A DNA stretch of 36,630 nt from Burkholderiales bacterium (GCA_003577305.1 QEVL01000004.1:109653-146282); one strand, 5' to 3'. Shown: positions 25,960 to 33,895, counted from the first letter of the stretch. Numbers and translations are program-made. Notes: a model not told the origin generated them from the letters alone.

Positions 25960-27021
25960 TCACGCATCCTCGACCCAGCGGTCGGTCGTGTCGGCGCCGT
26001 CGAGCCAGCGCACGACCTCGGCGGCCATCGGATGGTCCACGGCCGCGTAGCGCCGTCGCAGACGATCGCGGTCCTCGCCAAGCTGATCGAGCCCGCGATC
26101 CTGCAATGCATCCAGGTCGCGCTCGAGCATGTCGGCGAGGTCGGCCCCCGCCAGTGCACGCGCCGCCACCCGGAAAGCGCTCATGTAGCAGTAGGCCGTG
26201 CCGTCGCGGTAGCTGGCGACCAGCGTGGCGGCGGGAATCAGGCTCAGGTGCGGCTGCAGTGCCGGGTTGATCGCGTGCCCCGCCATGTTCGATCCGATCA
26301 CGCTCGGCCGCCCTGTAAAGGCGCGCAGGTGAAGGAAGCGCGACATGCATGGCCCGTCATTGACGGGGTAGTTGTCCCAAAGCGTCGGCTTGCGCCGCAG
26401 GGCCTCGGCCACGCGCATCAGGTGGCCGACGCTGAACTCGCGCGTGCAGATCTCTTCGCCTGTCCAGTAGACGCCCACGCGAGGATCGAGCCTGCGTCCA
26501 AGGTCATCGAGGTAGCCCGCCGGGCGCTCGCCAAAGACGACATCCAGCATCCTGTCGTCGGAATAGTAGGTCGGACACATCACGACGCGGCTGGCGCGAG
26601 TGTTCTCCAGCGCGGTGTGGACGATCTCCGCCTCCCGTGCGGCCAGATCCGGAATATCGCCCCGTGTGTCGTCGAACAGGATCGCAAGGTCGTCGACCCC
26701 GATCTCGTCGAGCGCCCGTACCTTGGCGATGAAGTCCGCCCGCGCGGGCGCCGCATCGTCGCGGTACAGCTCGTAGGGGCTCAGGCCCACGCCGAAACGC
26801 AAGCCGAGCCCGCGACAATGGGCCGACAGCTCCGCGAGCTCGGCAAGCACAGCCGGTGGATGCGGCTCGCGCCAGCGCCGGCGCAGGTGGGCGTCTGCCT
26901 TCGGCGCATAGTGAAAGAAGGAATAACCGAGTTCCGCCAGTCGGCTGAGTACGCGTACGCGGTCTTCGTGGCTCCACGGCCTGCCGAAGTAGCCTTCGAT
27001 GACGCCCAGCTCAGGAATCAT
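25960..27021 (-). CDS. GH84-type beta-N-acetylglucosaminidase (O-GlcNAcase-like)
   Basis: 353 aa. The N-terminus LGVIEGYFGRPWSHEDRVRV is the GH84 opening motif (G-x-I-E-G-F-Y-G-x-P-W), and HYAPKADAH follows the YAPKDDP pattern. The catalytic pair is Asp117-Asp118 in LAILFDDTRGD, matching the DD of NagJ/OGA enzymes, whose mechanism uses the substrate acetamido group. VGVYWTGEEICTREFS and LWDNYPVNDG also match. There is no signal peptide and no extra domain, so it is a short cytosolic form. The start lacks a clear ribosome site. It follows the SQR-like gene by 62 bases and probably shares its transcript. A glycosidase in a sulfur-type operon is unexpected. Confidence 0.87.
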   Translation of the reverse strand: MIPELGVIEGYFGRPWSHEDRVRVLSRLAELGYSFFHYAPKADAHLRRRWREPHPPAVLAELAELSAHCRGLGLRFGVGLSPYELYRDDAAPARADFIAKVRALDEIGVDDLAILFDDTRGDIPDLAAREAEIVHTALENTRASRVVMCPTYYSDDRMLDVVFGERPAGYLDDLGRRLDPRVGVYWTGEEICTREFSVGHLMRVAEALRRKPTLWDNYPVNDGPCMSRFLHLRAFTGRPSVIGSNMAGHAINPALQPHLSLIPAATLVASYRDGTAYCYMSAFRVAARALAGADLADMLERDLDALQDRGLDQLGEDRDRLRRRYAAVDHPMAAEVVRWLDGADTTDRWVEDA

Positions 27022-27083
27022 GGGTGCATGCCGTGAGGTTGGCGTCTACGCACGAGGGTTCGCGCACCATGGAGGTCGCCGGC

Positions 27084-28238
27084 CTACCGCCAAAGCACCT
27101 GCGCGGCGCGCTCGATTTCGTGCTTCTCCTCGCAGAAGCGCCGCGACGCCGGTTCCAGGGTCACCGATGGCGCGGGAACGGCGTAGAAGTTCCCCGCGCC
27201 GTAGGCGGCCATGTCGTCGCCGACTTCGATGTAGCAAAAACCGTGACCGTTGAAGCGGCTGCGGGGCTCGTCGCCCGCGATCTCTGCGGCGATGTTCTCG
27301 GCTACGACGCGCGCCTGCTCGTCGGCGAAGACCCCCGCCTTGGGCAGGAACATGCCCACGGGCAGCCGTATCGACGTCGCGTCCCCGATCGCGTACACGC
27401 CCGGGTGGCGGGTCCGCAGCGAGCTCGCGTCGACGGGCACCCAGCCGGACGCGTCGGTGAGTCTGGCGGAGCGCACCGGTGCGGGTGCGCGGTGCGGCGG
27501 CACGCCGATGAGCAGATCGAACCTGGCGTCCTCGAGCTCGAAGCGCGCCACACGCGCCGCCGGATCGATCTTCATCACGATCTGCTCCGCATGGAACCCG
27601 ATCCCGCGGTCGTCGAGCATGCGCACCAACTCCTTGCCCACCTCGGCGCCGGCGACCGGCATCGGCAGGTCTTCGGGCGTGTAGACCGAGATGTCGCATT
27701 GCGCGCGCACTCCGCGACGGCGCAGCATGGATTCGACGAGGAACGCCGCCTCGTAGGGCGCGGAGGGACAGGAAAACGGCGTGCGCGCGACGAGCACCAC
27801 GACACGCCCGCCGGAGAAGGTCTCCACCGCCTCGCGAATCCGTACAGCGCCCTGCGGTGTGTACAGATCGAGCGCGGTTTCGGCAAATCCGGGTATGGCT
27901 TCGGCATGGCGGTCGGCGCCCAGCGCGATGATCAGATAGTCACCTTCGAGCACTCCGGCGCCGGTTCGCACCGTCCTGGCGATCGGGTCGATCGCTTCGA
28001 TCTGCGCCTGCACCCATTCGATGCCGTGCTTGGCCAGGTGCGCGAGATCACGCTCGCCTTCAGCGGCTTGCCGGCGCTCGCCGGTCATGAGCCACAGGTT
28101 GGCCATATGCAGAGAGAATTTCGCGCGCCGCTCGATCACGACAACACGGTGATCGGGCCCGCACAGACGGCGCAGCGCGCTCGCAGCCGTAATGCCGGCC
28201 AGCCCACCGCCGAGGACGAGAATGGTCTTGCCGGTCAT
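27084..28238 (-). CDS. SQR-like NAD(P)/FAD-dependent oxidoreductase
   Basis: 384 aa, ATG at 28238 with GGAGG five bases upstream. The FAD motif is ILVLGGGLAGITAASALRR. The second half has GVYAIGDATSIRLPVG, the FAD-contact motif of the sulfide:quinone reductase/FCSD group. Cys157 in PFSCPSAPYEAA and Cys335 in HGFCYIEVGDD occupy the redox cysteine positions of SQR enzymes; the extra cysteine of type I SQR is not obvious. The C-terminus carries no clear amphipathic membrane helix by eye. Best guess: sulfide or persulfide oxidation coupled to quinone or another acceptor. It lies 17 bases after the DsrE-like gene, controlled by the ArsR-rhodanese regulator. Confidence 0.87.
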   Translation of the reverse strand: MTGKTILVLGGGLAGITAASALRRLCGPDHRVVVIERRAKFSLHMANLWLMTGERRQAAEGERDLAHLAKHGIEWVQAQIEAIDPIARTVRTGAGVLEGDYLIIALGADRHAEAIPGFAETALDLYTPQGAVRIREAVETFSGGRVVVLVARTPFSCPSAPYEAAFLVESMLRRRGVRAQCDISVYTPEDLPMPVAGAEVGKELVRMLDDRGIGFHAEQIVMKIDPAARVARFELEDARFDLLIGVPPHRAPAPVRSARLTDASGWVPVDASSLRTRHPGVYAIGDATSIRLPVGMFLPKAGVFADEQARVVAENIAAEIAGDEPRSRFNGHGFCYIEVGDDMAAYGAGNFYAVPAPSVTLEPASRRFCEEKHEIERAAQVLWR

Positions 28239-28255
28239 GGAGTCCTCCGTGGCTG

Positions 28256-28579
28256 CTAACCGAACGTGAGAACGCGATCGGCCTCTTCGGTCAGGCGCGC
28301 GAGATCGTCCATCGTCGACATCGGGCAGACCGCGGCGGCGTCCATCTTGCGCAGGCGCAGACAGGTAGTGCAGCTCAGCACGACGCCGCCCAGTTCGTCG
28401 AAGCGCAGGAGCAGCCTGTGGACATCGAAGCGCGCGTTGTCCAGCTGTTCGATCTCGACCGCGGCGCCGAGCAGGAAAGCGGCCGCCTCGTGGCCGCGCG
28501 AGAGCACTGCCGAACCGAAGCGCAGCGCGTTCCAGATGGTTTCCGGATCGTTGCCGTTGATGACGAGCAGGTACTTCAC
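28256..28579 (-). CDS. DsrE-family protein
   Basis: 107 aa with the GTG at 28579, chosen for its AGGAG site; the frame is open 33 codons upstream but into the regulator gene. The fold pattern of DsrE/DsrF-like proteins is visible: first strand YLLVINGNDPETIWNALRFG, helix, then AAAFLLGAAVEI and a late FDELGGVVLSCTTCLRLR. Cysteines at 70, 73 and 85 (CTTC and VCPM) are candidates for carrying sulfur as persulfide, as Cys does in DsrE and TusD. It sits between a rhodanese-containing regulator and an SQR-like enzyme, fitting sulfur transfer or sensing. Confidence 0.87.
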   Translation of the reverse strand: MKYLLVINGNDPETIWNALRFGSAVLSRGHEAAAFLLGAAVEIEQLDNARFDVHRLLLRFDELGGVVLSCTTCLRLRKMDAAAVCPMSTMDDLARLTEEADRVLTFG

Positions 28580-28589
28580 TCCGGACTCC

Positions 28590-29264
28590 TCAAGCTGGAG
28601 GTTGCTCGCGTGACACGCATAGCCCCGCGGTCCGCCATTCGCTGACCCCGTCGAACATCTTGCGTGCATTGAAGCCACGCTTCCTCAGCAGCGCCACTGC
28701 CTCGTCGGACATCAGGCAGAACGGGCCGCGGCAGTAGGCGACGATCTGCACGTCGCGCGGCAGTTCGGCCAGCCGATGGGCCAGTTCCGTCAACGGCATC
28801 GAGCGTGCATACGGCAGGTGCGCGGTGTCGTACTCGTCCTGCGGACGCACGTCGATCACCACCACCTCGCCGCGCTTGGCCTGGGTGAGCAGATCCTTGC
28901 GACCGACCTGAGCCAGTCGTTCCGGCTCGGCCATCATCTGTTGCAGCGCCATGCGCAGCTCGAGCAGGTGCTCCGCAGCCACGTGACGCAACGTGACGCC
29001 CAACTGCGCCACGTCGTGGCCGCTCAGGCGGTAGAGCATCCGCTTGCCGTCGCGCCGGCTCTGCACCAGGCGCGCCTCCTTCAGGGCCCTCAGGTGCGCG
29101 CTGGCGAGCTTGATGTCGACGGCGACCGTGTCGGCAAGCGATTCGACCGACTTCTCGCCCTGCGCCAGCATCTCGAGCATCTCCAGCCGCTTCGGGCTGG
29201 CCAGCGCTTTGCCGACGCGGGCGACCTGCTCGTACAGAAGGTTCTTGAGGTCTCGACCGTTCAT
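28590..29264 (-). CDS. ArsR-family regulator fused to a rhodanese domain
   Basis: 224 aa with the ATG at 29264; an ATG three codons earlier overlaps the palindrome described separately, so I prefer the inner start. Residues about 10-95 form an ArsR winged helix (PKRLEMLEMLAQGEKSVESL, IKLASAHLRALKEARLVQSR, GKRMLYRLS). Residues about 122-220 form a rhodanese domain (VVVIDVRPQDEYDTAHLPYA). The active-site loop is YCRGPFCLMS with Cys178 and Cys183, giving a cysteine pair able to form a persulfide or disulfide. It is probably a sulfur-sensing repressor of its own operon. The reading frame beyond 29273 continues without meaning into a broken divergent gene. Confidence 0.9.
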   Translation of the reverse strand: MNGRDLKNLLYEQVARVGKALASPKRLEMLEMLAQGEKSVESLADTVAVDIKLASAHLRALKEARLVQSRRDGKRMLYRLSGHDVAQLGVTLRHVAAEHLLELRMALQQMMAEPERLAQVGRKDLLTQAKRGEVVVIDVRPQDEYDTAHLPYARSMPLTELAHRLAELPRDVQIVAYCRGPFCLMSDEAVALLRKRGFNARKMFDGVSEWRTAGLCVSREQPPA

Positions 29265-29271
29265 GATCTTC

Positions 29272-29291
29272 ATTCTAACGATCTTGCGAAT
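29272..29291. promoter_or_regulatory. Candidate ArsR-type operator
   Basis: A 20-bp imperfect palindrome, ATTC-6-AT-like core GATC-6-GAAT (7 of 10 pairs match). It lies immediately upstream of the regulator's start and overlaps the alternative outer ATG at 29273. ArsR-family repressors bind such 12-2-12-like palindromes at their own promoter. Autoregulation is the natural reading. Confidence 0.5.
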
Positions 29292-29342
29292 AATGGCAAC
29301 TCGCCCGAAACGGACGGCCGCCGGCTGCCCGGGGAACTCGTC

Positions 29343-29460
29343 ATGGACCTCGAAAAGCTCGTCTTCGCCAACGAGCCGGCCATTCGGCTCGGCTTCTTCC
29401 TCGTTGCCTTCGCCCTGATCGGCCTGTGGGAGGCCGTGGCGCCGCGCCGCGCGTTGACCG
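29343..29460 (+). pseudogene. Sterol desaturase/fatty acid hydroxylase N-terminal remnant
   Basis: Begins at ATG 29343. MDLEKLVFANEPAIRLGFFL and ALIGLWEAVAPRRALT match the membrane N-terminus of bacterial sterol-desaturase-family proteins (family: F-A-N-E-x-x-x-R-L-G...W-E-x-x-A-P-R-R). After RALT the frame departs into unrelated arginine-rich sequence. No histidine-box region follows. A dead 5' stub, divergent from the regulator. Confidence 0.6.
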
Positions 29461-29760
29461 CATCCCCTCGGGGCGGAGCAGCGCCAGGTGCTCGACGAGC
29501 CCAAGGCGCTCGCCGGCAGGGGTCGACTTGGCCACCGGGCCCTGGCCGTCGAAGTGGAACACCGACTTGGCGGAGCCGGCGCGCTGTTCGGTCACCCGAC
29601 GCCAGCGGCTGTTGCCGGTGCGCGCAGCGCCGTTGCCGGCCACGCCGTCGCGAACGAAATCGACATGGGTGTGCTCGGCATCCGTGTTCGGGCGTCTCGG
29701 CTCCGGAATGGTCGATGCCGACGCAGCTGGAAAACGCGGTCATCGAGAACGGCGCCCGAC
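29461..29760. other. 300-base stretch of probable relic sequence
   Basis: Both strands are open in places. The minus strand reads AKSVFHFDGQGPVAKSTPAG and ERLGLVEHLALLRPEG coherently, but I cannot assign it, and it has no start with a ribosome site. Likely a fragment of another lost gene between the desaturase stub and the HigA tail. Confidence 0.35.
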
Positions 29761-29838
29761 TCAGGACACCTCGGCCAGCAGGCTTTCGCAGGGGATCTTC
29801 AGCCCTTCGTGCAGTCGCTTGACCATCCGCAGGCCGAG
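29761..29838 (-). pseudogene. HigA-type antitoxin C-terminal tail
   Basis: LGLRMVKRLHEGLKIPCESL followed by LAEVS and a stop matches the last 25 residues of HigA-type HTH antitoxins (family: M-I-R-R-L-H-x-x-L-G-I-P-x-E-x-L). The upstream part is missing. The fragment begins exactly at the edge of the 157-bp palindrome. No toxin gene lies beside it. Confidence 0.5.
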
Positions 29839-29995
29839 AACGTGTGAAGCAATCGGCCGCTCCCGTCCTGCACGCCGGGAAGCGCCCGGGCTTCGTTGCA
29901 AATGCTCGCAATATCGGCCGATATGGCTGCGCTTTGCGCCTCGCCCGCGCGCTTCCTGGCGCGTCTTCCGGGCGCGGCCGATTGCTTTACACGTT
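29839..29995. repeat. 157-bp imperfect palindrome (possible MITE-like element)
   Basis: Outer arms 29839-29860 and 29974-29995 are inverted copies with one mismatch in 22. The centre is a perfect 14-bp palindrome, ATATCGGCCGATAT, at 29911-29924. Between them the arms still match at most positions (for example ggaagcgc blocks), with the left arm one base longer. It has no coding content. Such a structure would extrude as a cruciform or fold as a long RNA hairpin. It abuts a gene fragment on its left, as an inserted element would, but I see no target duplication. Confidence 0.7.
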
Positions 29996-30099
29996 CCGAG
30001 CACTGCACTTCGATCACCAGCCGGTATGGGAGAATCCGCAAGCTGACGATGGTCTTGTGTCAATCCTCCGGCCAACCTTCTTGGCGCCAGGATGAGGAC

Positions 30100-32586
30100 T
30101 CATTCGCTCGATCTTGCACCTCGCAGCGAATCTGCAATTGCGGAGAGGGCATCAGCCAATTGACGTGCTTGCTCCGGCGCCGGCAGCGGCAGGCGAAGGT
30201 TGCATGCGCCGGTTGCCGGGTCGCGCTCGAGCCAGGGATGTGAAGGTGCCTGGGTTTCGCCGGCAACGCGCAGCGCCGAAATCAACAGCGTGCCGGCCTG
30301 CACAAGCACGCTCCAAGGATCGGCGACCGGTTGCTGCAACGCCGGCGCGGCCGCTTTCGGCCGCGACGCGTGCGCTGCCGACGCGAGATTGCCCGCCGCG
30401 GCGGCCACGTCGGCGTCGGCCACCTCGACCGGCGACTCCACCGCTGTGCTGGCCACACTCGCCGCTTCTTCCGCCGGCGCCATCGCTTCGCCCTCGCCCA
30501 TGCGGCCGGTGACCTTCTCGACGTCGTTCATGAAACGACTCAGGCGTGAGCCGCCGAGCGAAACCTCGCTCTGGCCGCCGTCGAGGATGCCCGCTGACAG
30601 CGAGCGCTTGAAGGCGAGCACGGACAGCATGCCTTCCTCGATGGTGCCCTTGGCGACAAGATTGACGATCTGCACCGGCCGCGTCTGGCCCATGCGGTGA
30701 ATCCGTCCGATGCGCTGCTCCAGCAGCGCCGGATTCCACGGCAGGTCCATGTTCACCAGCGTCGAGGCATGCTGCAGGTTCAGTCCCGCCGCGCCCGCAT
30801 CGGTGGATAGAAACACGCGGCAGTCCGGATCGGCGCGAAAACGTTCGACAAGCGCCGGGCGTTTCTCCGAAGGCACGCCGCCATGGAAGCTGACGTAGCC
30901 GATGCCGCGCTCTTCCAGCCTGCGAACGACGATGTCGTGGGTGCGCGTCCACTGGCTGAACACCACCGCCTTCGCATCCGGCTGCACGAAGACGCCGTCG
31001 AGCAGCGCCGCCAGTTCGTCGGCTTTGACGCCGTGGTCAGTTTCCTGGTCCAGCAAATAGGTGCTGTTGCAGGACATGCGCATGTTCTGCAGGGCGCAGG
31101 TCAGTCGTCGCTGATCCGTCTCCGACAGGAACTTGGTCCGCCTCCAGCGCTTGACGATCTTCGCCACGATGTCGGCATTCTCCCGGTGATGCACCATCTG
31201 CATCTCGGTCATCGGCACCAGCAGGTTCTGGTCGGTACGACTGGGCAGCTGTGTCAGTACTTCGGAACGTCGCCGGCGAATCAGGATCGGCGCCAGCGTC
31301 TGTCCGATCTTCTCCAGCCCCGTGTAGCCGGTGACGCGGCCGAACTCGTCCTTGACCTGATGCTCGTGCAGCAGCTTCCAGGTAGGCCCCAGCCGGTACT
31401 GGTCTACGAACTGCACGATCGAGATCAGCTCCTCGAGCCTGTTCTCCAGCGGCGTGCCGGTGAGCACCAGTGCGTATGGACTGTCGATGCGCTTGAGCGC
31501 CCGCGCGGCGATCGTGTTCCAGTTCTTGATGCGCTGCGCCTCGTCGACGATCACCAGTTCCGGCGCCCATGCGGCGATCAGATCGAGATCGGGCTTCAGT
31601 TTCTCGTAGTTGGTGATCTTGCAGAAATCGTCGTCGCCGAAATCCTTCTGCCGCTGCGCCCGGCCGCCGGCCATCACCCGCGCCACACGGCCGGAGAAGC
31701 GCTTGAATTCGCTTTGCCACTGGTACTTCAGCGAGGCCGGGCAAACTACAAGCACGCGCGAGACGCCGAAATGTCGCGCCAGGATCTCCGTTGCCGCAAT
31801 GGCCTGGATGGTCTTGCCCAGGCCCATCTCGTCGCCAATCAGGGCGCGGCCGGCGCGTACCGCAAACAGCGCGCCCTCGGCCTGATACGGATACAGCGGC
31901 GCCTCGAGCAGCTTCGCCAGCTGCCGGTCGGACGCGCCGCGCGGGAACAGGCTGCCGAGCACCTGCGCCCGCCGCGCCGCATCGCGCCGGCCGGCGACCA
32001 AGTCGAGCGCGTCGTCATAGGCGCGCAGTTCGTGCCCGCTTTTCGCCGCCGTCGCGAGGAAGTGATCGAGTTCTCCGAAACGCTCCTCCGGCAGCACGCC
32101 GCCTTGCGAGGCGTCGAAGAGCTTCGCCGCCGCTTGCGCCACGGTCGGCGGGCAGTCGGCTCCGGCGCGGAAGTACACGGCGCGCGCGCCGTCGTTGCGC
32201 AGGTAGATCTCGGAAAACGGCGGACGCCATCCGCGTGCAAAGGCGGCCTTTGCCCCGCGCTTCTTCTCGAGCCGGGCGAGGACGAACTCGATGTGCTTGC
32301 AGGTGCCCAGTTCGTTGGTGGCGTAGTCGGGGCACGAGCAGTAGTTGTCGCCGGCATTCAGACCGCGTATCGCCACGCGGTAGGTGGCCTTCGACTGCGG
32401 GTTGCCGACGCGAAACTCCGAGAAGAACGGCTGTCCGCCGCGGTTTTCCAGCACGAACGCCTGTTCGCGCCCGAACTGACGCCGCAGCGCGCGTTGCCAG
32501 TCGGCGGGGGCAAGATCGCCCGGCCGATGGGCACGGGAGAGCTTCGGTTCCTTGACGGACCGACTGGAAGCAGGTTGCCGTTTCAC
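30100..32586 (-). CDS. SNF2-family helicase with SWIM zinc finger
   Basis: 828 aa, GTG start at 32586 without a clear ribosome site. The SWIM finger is C83-x-C85...C96-K-H98 (YCSCPDYATNELGTCKH). The ATPase core has motif I GDEMGLGKTIQA with Lys258, motif II DEAQRIKN, motif III LTGTPLENR, and motifs V-VI in STDAGAAGLNLQHAS and QRIGRIHRMGQTRPVQ. These are all intact for a SWI2/SNF2 translocase. The C-terminal 150 residues are alanine-rich and low-complexity. Such SWIM-SNF2 proteins translocate on double-stranded DNA, and their bacterial roles are poorly known. Neighbours are toxin-antitoxin genes and a TOTE helicase, suggesting an anti-invader setting. A housekeeping DNA-repair role is equally possible. 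Confidence 0.93.
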   Translation of the reverse strand: MKRQPASSRSVKEPKLSRAHRPGDLAPADWQRALRRQFGREQAFVLENRGGQPFFSEFRVGNPQSKATYRVAIRGLNAGDNYCSCPDYATNELGTCKHIEFVLARLEKKRGAKAAFARGWRPPFSEIYLRNDGARAVYFRAGADCPPTVAQAAAKLFDASQGGVLPEERFGELDHFLATAAKSGHELRAYDDALDLVAGRRDAARRAQVLGSLFPRGASDRQLAKLLEAPLYPYQAEGALFAVRAGRALIGDEMGLGKTIQAIAATEILARHFGVSRVLVVCPASLKYQWQSEFKRFSGRVARVMAGGRAQRQKDFGDDDFCKITNYEKLKPDLDLIAAWAPELVIVDEAQRIKNWNTIAARALKRIDSPYALVLTGTPLENRLEELISIVQFVDQYRLGPTWKLLHEHQVKDEFGRVTGYTGLEKIGQTLAPILIRRRRSEVLTQLPSRTDQNLLVPMTEMQMVHHRENADIVAKIVKRWRRTKFLSETDQRRLTCALQNMRMSCNSTYLLDQETDHGVKADELAALLDGVFVQPDAKAVVFSQWTRTHDIVVRRLEERGIGYVSFHGGVPSEKRPALVERFRADPDCRVFLSTDAGAAGLNLQHASTLVNMDLPWNPALLEQRIGRIHRMGQTRPVQIVNLVAKGTIEEGMLSVLAFKRSLSAGILDGGQSEVSLGGSRLSRFMNDVEKVTGRMGEGEAMAPAEEAASVASTAVESPVEVADADVAAAAGNLASAAHASRPKAAAPALQQPVADPWSVLVQAGTLLISALRVAGETQAPSHPWLERDPATGACNLRLPLPAPEQARQLADALSAIADSLRGARSSE

Positions 32587-32599
32587 TGTTGAACCATTG

Positions 32600-32970
32600 T
32601 CAGAAGTGCTCGACCGAGCGGGAGTTCGGCCCCGATGGCTCCTTCGACACTCGCGTCTGCGCGAATCGAGTAGCCGATCGCTCGGTAGCCGCGCTGGCGC
32701 TTGCCCACATTCGACGCAGGGCCGGGTGACCGATGTCGACGAAGTCGATGATCCGTACGTCAGTCTTGGGGGCGTGCTCCCGGATGTTGATCTCGACCTT
32801 CAGCCCGAGCGTCGCCTGCGCATCGATCTCGGGCCTGAACTCGAACACCAGGTGCATCGAGTGCCCGGCCTGCTCCCGGCTGCATTTCCCTAGCCACGAC
32901 AGCTCGGCGCGAATCGCGTCGACCGTGCCACCGATGGGCTCGGGATGCACCTGGACCAGATAATTGCTGT
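32600..32970 (-). pseudogene. Chimera of AbiEii-type nucleotidyltransferase and TOTE helicase tail
   Basis: The 5' half (NYLVQVHPEPIGGTVDAIRA then LVFEFRPEIDAQATLGLKVE and INIREH) is an internal piece of an AbiEii/AbiGii-family nucleotidyltransferase toxin. The 3' half (VRIIDFVDIGHPALRRMW) is the C-terminal segment of the TOTE helicase whose full copy ends at 34899. The join falls at REHA, a tripeptide-plus found in both parents, where the DNA shares CGTGCTCCCG. After RRMW one base is missing relative to the full helicase (gggacaag versus gggcaag) and the frame is lost. It has no proper N-terminus. Inactive. Confidence 0.75.
32655..32782 (-). repeat. Partial duplicate of the TOTE helicase 3' end (copy 1)
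   Basis: Clearly similar to 34945-35078 in the same orientation, six bases shorter overall (one gap of five, one of one). Divergence of roughly a fifth of positions by eye shows it is not a recent copy. It ends at the microhomology with the AbiEii fragment. The two copies bracket the higBA and vapBC genes. Confidence 0.7.
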
Positions 32971-32980
32971 TCAGTGAAAA

Positions 32981-33646
32981 TCAGCGGCGCCCGGTTGCGA
33001 GGACAGGACTTCTCTCACCCCTCAATCGGCCGCAGTACCGAGCGCGGGCTGTCACGCGGCAACAGGCTGAAGGACGCGGATCCTCGGCGCGAGCTTCGCG
33101 CGCAGTTCTCGATCTGCGACCCGCATGTCGTACTCGGACTGCAGGTTCAGCCAGAACCTGGGCTCCATGCCGAAAAAGATTCCGAGCCGAAGCGCCGTGT
33201 CCGCCGTGATGGGGCGCTGGCCATTCACCAATTCGCTGATCCGGCTCGGCGAGACGTCGATGTCCGCCGCAAGCTGACGGGCACTGATGCCCATGGGCTT
33301 CATGAAATCCTCCAGCAGGATCTCGCCGGGATGAATCTCCTCGAGCAACTTGGGCATGTTTCGACTCCTGGTGGTAGTCCACGATCTCGACTCTGTGCGC
33401 TCCGTCCGACTTCCAGACGAAGCAGATCCGCCACTGGTCGTTGATGCGAATGCTGTGCTGGCCCTTGCGGTCGGCCCTCAGCGCCTCCAGCTGGTTGCCC
33501 GGCGGGATGCGCAGACTGGCCAGTTCGGTGGCGGCGTGGATCTGGAGCAACTTGCGCCGAGCGACGCGCTCGATGTTGCGGAAGCGGGATACCGGGCGGC
33601 TGTGAAACAAGGCCTCGGTATCGGCGCACGCGAACGAGCGAATCAT
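32981..33646 (-). CDS. higB: HigB-family toxin with its normal stop codon lost
   Basis: The first 92 codons (33371-33646) are a complete HigB-type mRNA interferase: MIRSFACADTEALF, RFRNIERVARRKLLQIHAAT, ELASLRIPPGNQLEALRADR, KGQHSIRINDQWRICFVWKS and VEIVDYH, where family members end. Here the next codon is CAG, one base from TAG, and the frame stays open through higA in another phase to a stop at 32981, giving 221 aa. The 129-residue tail is antisense-like and unstructured in composition. The toxin may be degraded, inactive, or expressed as an extended protein. Coordinates give the open frame. Confidence 0.8.
   Translation of the reverse strand: MIRSFACADTEALFHSRPVSRFRNIERVARRKLLQIHAATELASLRIPPGNQLEALRADRKGQHSIRINDQWRICFVWKSDGAHRVEIVDYHQESKHAQVARGDSSRRDPAGGFHEAHGHQCPSACGGHRRLAEPDQRIGEWPAPHHGGHGASARNLFRHGAQVLAEPAVRVRHAGRRSRTAREARAEDPRPSACCRVTARARYCGRLRGERSPVLATGRR
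33052..33357 (-). CDS. higA: HigA-family antitoxin
   Basis: 101 aa, ATG start with an AGGAG site located in the last codons of the toxin frame. It opens with the family signature HPGEILLEDFMKPMGISARQ and contains a Cro/C1-type helix-turn-helix (LAADIDVSPSRISELVNGQR). The C-terminus (FWLNLQSEYDMRVADRELRA) is complete. It neutralises HigB and represses the operon. Toxin first, antitoxin second is the usual higBA order. The protein looks intact although the toxin gene upstream has lost its stop codon. Confidence 0.92.
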   Translation of the reverse strand: MPKLLEEIHPGEILLEDFMKPMGISARQLAADIDVSPSRISELVNGQRPITADTALRLGIFFGMEPRFWLNLQSEYDMRVADRELRAKLAPRIRVLQPVAA

Positions 33647-33857
33647 GCGACATTGTGATCCGCGCTAGAGATTCCGTCAAGCGGAACCCCCGATCCGGAA
33701 CCGGACCGCCGCACGGTGGTCTGGCCTCCTGGGGTAGTGTCCGGAGTTATGTGCAGAACTGCTTGAATGCGGGTCAGGGCCGCGCTGCGCGTTGGCTCGA
33801 CGAGCGCAAGCAGACCAACTCAAGGCAATTCGGGCTTGTGGCAACTGCACCCCGTTT

Positions 33858-33876
33858 GATGCTATCATGCATCATA
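33858..33876 (+). promoter_or_regulatory. vapBC operator and promoter candidate
   Basis: GATGC-6-GCATC (33858-33873) overlaps TATCATGCATCATA (33863-33876), a 14-bp palindrome with one mismatched pair. The latter contains a TATCAT -10 box, about 20-25 bases before vapB. A VapBC complex binding here would block transcription, the usual autoregulation. Confidence 0.5.
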
Positions 33877-33895
33877 CTTGATGACGAAGCTTAGC

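Noticed and set aside
29461..29760. Complete gene on the minus strand of the graveyard region
   Set aside because: A readable stretch exists but without start context, family match or consistent codon use.
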